NCBI GenBank assembly: GCA_037951105.1
Contig: JBAMJV010010718.1
Span: forward strand, 1 to 64,000
Length of the DNA stretch: 64,000 nt
DNA from: Echinarachnius parma
Lineage: Eukaryota > Echinodermata > Echinoidea > Clypeasteroida > Echinarachniidae
Direction: 5' to 3'
This document shows, piece after piece, positions 58,601 to 64,000 of the stretch. The position numbers and the translations under genes are program-made. Numbering within the stretch: the stretch's first letter is position 1; each line of letters begins with the position of its first letter. The notes beneath the pieces are model-generated. The model saw only the letters and a program-made list of their open reading frames with translations. It searched no databases and was not told where the DNA came from.

Positions 58601-58842
58601 TTAAAAAATCTGTCCGGCGGAATAGGGCAACTGCACGGTAAATCTAGACATTAATAAATATGTCATGCTGATAGTGCATTAATAGGGGGTTATAAGTTTA
58701 TACAACAAAAAGTTTGTTTCACGATTTTCACCCCAAATCTTTTTGAGTGAAGTGGGACTCGTAGGTGCACCTAGACATAAATGGGAGCACCATTATCTAT
58801 CTTCAGACAGTGAGTGACACATCAGTCACGCTGTCTTTGCGA

Positions 58843-58862
58843 CAGGGGTGGGGGGGGGGGGT
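58843..58862. repeat. Poly-G run
   Basis: About 13 G inside one of the array units; its neighbour at 59080 has only GGGGG. Confidence 0.85.
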
Positions 58863-59388
58863 TATCTCAGAGTAATAGCAAGGAAATTGAAGCTCCTTGT
58901 TATTAGGCTACCATAGGCTAACCAACATTGTACCAAAATTTAGACCAAATTTTGCTTTGACACGGTTTTCACCCCAAATCTTCTTGAGTGAAGTGGGACT
59001 CGGTAGGTGCATCTAGACTTAACTGGGAGCACCATTATCTATCTTCAGACAGTGACACATCAGTCACGCTGCCTTTGCGACAGGGGGTTATCTCAGAGTA
59101 ATAGGCTACTGCTACCAAATAGTTGATTTGTGTTGTGTTTTTGAACAGTTTTTGTTGACTCTGAAGATTCTTCTAGTATCAATGTCAAATACTCAAGCCC
59201 ATATTAAATCAACTTTTTATTTCTTATCTCCCGAGCTCATAGAATAACAAATCTGTCACGGTGTCTGTGCAGCAGGGGGTATGACAACTGATATCAATGG
59301 CACTAAATATTTTAAATAAAGATAATGAAGAAAATACTGCTGAAAACTAAATATTTTAATAAAAATGTTCTTGTAAATCGTTGATTTG

Positions 59389-59952
59389 TTAAAGGGAAAG
59401 TTGAGTTTTGGTAGAGAGGGCGCTAGACTACTTAATTGGTTTGTGAGGTAATGAAAAACTGAGTGTAAAATTTGAAAGAGCATAATATTTAAACAATAAA
59501 ATCATCTTTGTTTGATCAAAATCGGATCAGAAACGGCTGAAATATCCATAAATATAACAATTTGTAATAAACCCGGGGCCCCGGGTTTATTAGAGAATTT
59601 TGAACCAGCCGTTAAAAATTCAAAAAAATGCTTCCTCTTTTCAAAAAAGTTCCAAAATAGGTATTTAAATAGTTGTTGGTTATTTCTCTATCTAATCACT
59701 ATTTCAACAAAGCATCACATGCACAATATTTTATTAAAAATGGTTGAAACCGATGAGTGTTTAGAGAGCGCCCTCTTACGTTTTAACGGCTCTTTTTGAA
59801 TGATAACATGATCTTTACTACGTCATTTGTAATTTTGTGTTCCTTTCTAGTTATAACTATTCGTTTGTAATGTAATGATGCAGGTTTTGGTTACTAAAAT
59901 TCAGTTTCACTAAAACTGTACTCTCCTTACCAGAACTCAACTATCCCTTTAA
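59389..59952. mobile_element. TTAAAGGGATAGTTGAGTTTTGG family MITE, copy 2
   Basis: Starts TTAAAGGGAAAGTTGAGTTT and ends GAACTCAACTATCCCTTTAA. It is about 280 bp longer than copy 1 because of extra sequence after the AACCAGCCGTT motif. It holds the perfect 26-bp palindrome at 59566-59591. Confidence 0.9.
59566..59591. repeat. Perfect 26-bp palindrome
   Basis: AATAAACCCGGGG is followed directly by its reverse complement. Confidence 0.95.
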
Positions 59953-59954
59953 AG

Positions 59955-61040
59955 ACCAATGAACTAACTACATGAACCTTGTTAATCAATTATGGAATGT
60001 ATTTTGTACAACAGTTGATTTTATCTTTTATTCTGCTACTTGGTAGCATTTATTGCACTTCTATTCAAGTATATTTCAAGATTTCAAACTTGTTAAGCTT
60101 TTATGTTTTTAAAAGAGTTCTACACATAATTAGCAGACAAAAATGCATTGATTCTATATATTTATTGGTACAATATGTGTAGAGGGAACATCATTTCTAA
60201 ATAACTGATATGGAAACCAAAACTTTCAAAAGAGGTATAAAAGCTTGCATTGTATACACTAAGCCTATATGTACATACTGCGCAGATACCAACCTTGGCA
60301 GATACAAACTTGTATTGCACAATAAATAGATGAAAAGCTTTTATTGTTGGTCTCAATTACCAAACAAAATGCTCCAGTAGTCATGGAACAAATGATTTTG
60401 GAAAGAACAAATATAGCCCCGTTTGCTAGATTGTTAACACCTAAATTGGTTGTTGACATACAATTCCGCTGTATTGTGAAAACTGTCCTTAATTAAACAA
60501 ATGAGACCTTGGAACTGTCCTTCCATCAGACCACAACTGTTGAATCATGATCAGTTGTGCAAAGAGTCATCACTAACCGTGGTAGCTGAAACGGTCCAAA
60601 AACTTTGCGATTGCCTGCAAACTTTGTGTGGATGAGTGAGTCACCGGGCAAATATGTACAGTTTGATAGAAGTCAGGATAAATATACCGCGATTAAAGCA
60701 ACATTACAGTTTTGGGAAACTATTAAAATTGCCCCAAAACTTTAAATAACAACAAATCCAAATAATAGCAAACCTATCAATTATGTGACATATTATGTGG
60801 ATGGATTTTGTTTACAGCTGGTCAAAACGAAATAAACTTGTATGACCCCAAAGTTCCAAACGTGCATACTATGAGTGGGAAGTCTGCAATAATATCAGAA
60901 CCCAGTATTATAATGGTTTAATTGTAGATTGTTGGTCTAGTTTACAAATGTATGATATGTTTGCTCATACCATCATGTAATGTATTAAAATGGAACAACT
61001 TGCAATTTACTTTAGGGGAGTATACCAAAACTGTCAGTGG
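59955..61040. other. No gene recognised
   Basis: AT-rich intronic or intergenic sequence without structure I can name. Confidence 0.4.
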
Positions 61041-61042
61041 CT

Positions 61043-61401
61043 TTAAAGGGACTTAGTAACATTGTCCAAATCCTCAAAATAAAATTTTAATTCTAGCCGT
61101 TCCCTTATACCTTGTTGTATTCGTATTAACAATAAAATCACGGGACGGGTTTCGGTTTTTCAAATGTCCCTTTCGTTACATGATTGAAGTATTCAGATGC
61201 GAGTTTTTCTTCCGTGTACAAAGTGAGTGCAGTGAGTTACTGAATATCACTTTGCATTTTCGCTCATTACTTGGCCATACAATGTCCATTTGACTTGAAA
61301 TTTTCACACAATACCCTGTGGACATATGAGATAACAATATACATTGCATCAACCATTCATCACTTTTTGCACATGTCAACAAAGTTACTAGATCCCTTTA
61401 A
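61043..61401. mobile_element. TTAAAGGGATCTAGTAAC family, full copy
   Basis: Starts TTAAAGGGACTTAGTAACAT and ends AAGTTACTAGATCCCTTTAA. It shares GTTTCGGTTTT, GTGTACAAAGT and AATATCACTTTGCATTTT with the copy at 32602-32959. Confidence 0.85.
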
Positions 61402-61404
61402 GTG

Positions 61405-63160
61405 ACTACTAGAATATGCCACCTTCAGATTGTTTGGACAGATCAAGAGGTCTAATAGTTGCAAGTTTAGAGTTTGGTCGCTGAGTGATACAGTCGCTCT
61501 TTGATGAACCCCTGATGGCATTGACAAGACAATGAAAACCAAACCAACCTTGGCTAAACAGTCCAGTTTCCCATCATATATCTAAGTATTAGGGCCCAAG
61601 CTTTATTTTTACAAAACTACATACGAAACTGCTGAGTTCCCATTTAAATCACTGCTATTTCATACGGGTATAAAATGTTTCTCAACTTTTATTTTATACA
61701 CCGTGTGTAAATCTCTAGTTACACTTTGAAATCGACACCATTTAAGAGACTAGTGGAGTTGACAAGAGCAGGAATTTAATGAAAACATGCATGAAACATT
61801 GAAATGCTTATCTAACAAGCCTCTATCTAAGAAATTGCATCAAAGACAATGGAGGGATTAATTTTGAATACATTTTCAGATGCTGGCAGGGAGGGAAAAG
61901 ATCATGGTTGTTCTAGAGCTGCTTGTTAACTTCAAGCATTTCCAGATGTTTTCATAATTTTCTGAAAGTAATCACAAGATTAAATTGAATTTGTTCCCAG
62001 AGTGATCCGAGTGGGAAAATTTTTCTAATTGTTGAAGAAAATTTGCTTATTATTTTCCACATGATTTATTACTTAATCCCATTCCAATTTGCAACAATTA
62101 CCTCCCAAATTGAAAAGCAGCCCAAGTTCATGATAAATCTGGTAAATCCTTTCAGTAACCTTGAATTGACAGTGGGCCTGGTTCCAAAACTGCCAATAGA
62201 ATGTTGACAGCTATTGTAAAATCGTTTCCACTTATAGAGCCGCACACAAAGAGATACAAAATCGAGACTTGTAAGCCAATACATCTAGGTTGTATAGTTG
62301 CATTCTTGTGCGCTCACTCGAAAATATAAATGTCAAGCCTTTTTCTTCAATTTATAAATGGACTCTTTTAAAACCTAAACTGAATTTGGCAGATTGTTGC
62401 TGAAAAAAGGCAGGCTTTGTCACGGTAGTAACTGGAGGTTCAAAGATCGTGCCATAACAAATTTGTTTGGGGCCTCTCTGAGTTTGCCGCTTTGAGCAGA
62501 GAAGCCAGAAATCTATGGACTTTTACGCTATTTCTATTCTCCAGTACTAGCATTTCAAAAGAATGTCCATGATGACTTTGTTTTAATTTCATTATTAATG
62601 ATTGATGAACAAGAATGGGTAATACCATCATGTATTCAGATGAACTTATAAGATTTATTAAGATACATGTAGATATTAAAGATTAACATAACTTTACAAA
62701 GTTTCATGAAGAAAGTGATTTATAATTTCAAAAACTTACAACACAGATGAAAAGTAGCAAAATTAAATTTTTGATAAGGACATATGAGAGGTCTTTAAGA
62801 CCTTATCTAATCATTGTGAATCAATCATCCTGCAATGATCTTGTATCTACATGTAATCAAATTATGGATGTTCTCTCTATCATAGTAGTAAGAAGTAAAA
62901 GAGTACTTAGTATTAAAGCCTTTCTTATTTCCAGTGTCAACTCATCCAATCTTACTTAATCCACATTGATCTTGTTTTAATCCCATTAGAATCCAAGGTG
63001 GATCAGCCTCATTTCAATTACTCTAATCCACTTCATGCCTTGTCGATCCCAAGATGATTAAATGACAAGGTCTATTACTCTATGCTTCATCTTTTCCTTC
63101 TACGAAGTATTGATCCAGTGCTATCCAACCAGAGAAGGGTAATTCCTGTAGTCTTTTAGG
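61405..63160. other. No gene recognised
   Basis: AT-rich sequence without exon-like composition or clear repeats. Confidence 0.4.
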
Positions 63161-63163
63161 CCT

Positions 63164-63390
63164 GGTCACATATCACTGGATAGTGTAAACGGATGCCCAA
63201 CAAATAGAAAATTTGCAAAATCAAATTATCCGGTAGTGAAAGTCGTCTCCATTGCTTCGTGCACAAAACTTTCCGCCGGATAGAACAACGTACATCGCCT
63301 AACAAGGAACAGACAAGAAACGGAGACAAATGGATTGAACATTTTACTCTCTGGCGGGCATCCGTTTACGCTATCCGGTGATATGTGACC
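63164..63390. mobile_element. Palindromic-ended MITE, GGTCACATATCACTGGATAG
   Basis: GGTCACATATCACTGGATAG at 63164 mirrors CTATCCGGTGATATGTGACC ending at 63390, with GTAAACGGATGCCC and GGGCATCCGTTTAC continuing inwards. The interior has mirrored ATTATCCGG and CCGGATAG parts. Confidence 0.9.
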
Positions 63391-63701
63391 GGGACATTTA
63401 CCAGCGCTATCTTCTAATTCCATAACTACAAAAGTCTAATGCAGTTCAATCCAAGCGGCAAGGACAATTCCCGATACCAGGCCTAGTTTTACGATGATTG
63501 ATGACAACTTAAAAGGGGATTTCCTTGGGGACTTGGCCCCTCTACCTCATGCGTGTCTCAGAGATCACCCTGCGTTATTGGAGTTCATCTTCCTTTTACT
63601 CCCCCAGGACCAGGCCACCTTGAAATCCTCAAAAATCCACCCTAAATTGCAAAATCTGACACGCTCGTTCTTTTCAGTTCAAACCCGGATTTTGTCAGAT
63701 A

Positions 63702-63752
63702 TAGGCCCCGTTCCAGAAAGAGTTCCAATTAATTGCAAGTCAGATCATGTGA
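63702..63752. mobile_element. Fragment of the GGGCCC..CAGAAAG MITE family
   Basis: GGCCCCGTTCCAGAAAGAGT then TTCCAATTAATTGCAAGTCA resembles the ends of the element at 5563-5709. Confidence 0.5.
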
Positions 63753-64000
63753 TCTAAATCACTGAAATGACCTTAGTTCTCAATTTCTATCACATACAGT
63801 ACTTGCAGATTTTACAGAGATAAGAACTTATATAGTTAACAACTTCAATGTTCAAAGCTAGGTAATGCGATACGTGCCTACATGATATATCTGGAGCAAG
63901 GGACAAAAAAAGTTATAAAAACTAGAACAAAACGTGAGAGAATTGATCAACTTCATGCTGGAGAGCAGCAGGTGTCGGTAGGGGTGCGAGAAATACCCCC

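Larger units (their letters stand above)
55040..59300. repeat. Dispersed array of GTGACAAATCAGTCACGCTGTC units split by 2.8 kb
   Basis: Diverged units with TGACA(A/C)ATCAGTCA(C/A)GCTGTCT, CATCAGGGGGTTAT or GCGACAGGGGGTTAT, and AGCACCATTATCTATCTT occur near 55076, 55330, 55485, 55660, 58660, 58812, 59050 and 59246. Between 55810 and 58650 the motif is missing. Confidence 0.8.

Overview
The window is animal nuclear DNA: AT-rich, with long repeat-filled introns, GT-AG splice sites, many short inverted-repeat transposon remnants and frequent homopolymer and microsatellite tracts. No sequence names the species. Protein character and repeat style (SINE-like tails reading GCGCTATATAA followed by ATT repeats, (GTCC)n-bearing DNA elements, abundant poly-C/poly-G tracts) suggest a marine invertebrate deuterostome, probably an echinoderm such as a sea urchin. 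That placement is inference.

Two protein genes are supported, and they converge. On the + strand, 3483-22258 holds 16 consecutive coding exons of a dipeptidyl peptidase 8/9-type serine protease (family S9B). Spliced by the visible GT-AG sites they give one 845-residue reading frame, from an ATG with an in-frame upstream stop to a terminal TGA. The catalytic triad falls at Ser712, Asp790 and His822, the Glu-Glu motif at 243-244 and the oxyanion Tyr at 626. On the - strand, 38253-38509 is the last coding exon of a tetraspan gene of the LHFPL family, closest to LHFPL2. Its 3' UTR may run down to about 33.06 kb, and its upstream exons are not seen, so they probably lie beyond 64 kb.

The outstanding feature is inside the DPP gene: most of its exons have extra local copies. 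Partial or near-complete duplicates of exons 3, 4, 6, 9, 10, 11, 13, 14, 15 and 16 lie next to the functional exon, and the 3' flank holds a decayed series that resembles exon 17. Exon 9 is the extreme case, with ten copies in a 148/169-bp array that has a 613-bp higher-order period. Several copies keep a good 3' splice site but carry an early stop; one stops directly after the catalytic Ser codon. The functional copy is usually the last of each series.

The rest is repeat-rich non-coding DNA. There are at least 20 short inverted-repeat elements, several in families with two or more members here. One foldback element (7505-9290) is interrupted by another element. Diverged tandem arrays of about 100-250 bp units lie at 22.3-22.96, 37.2-38.1, 46.9-47.35, 50.6-51.5, 52.0-52.45 and 55.0-59.3 kb. 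A CpG-richer block at 55.84-56.8 kb may be a promoter on the - strand. No tRNA, rRNA, CRISPR or bacterial-type system is present.
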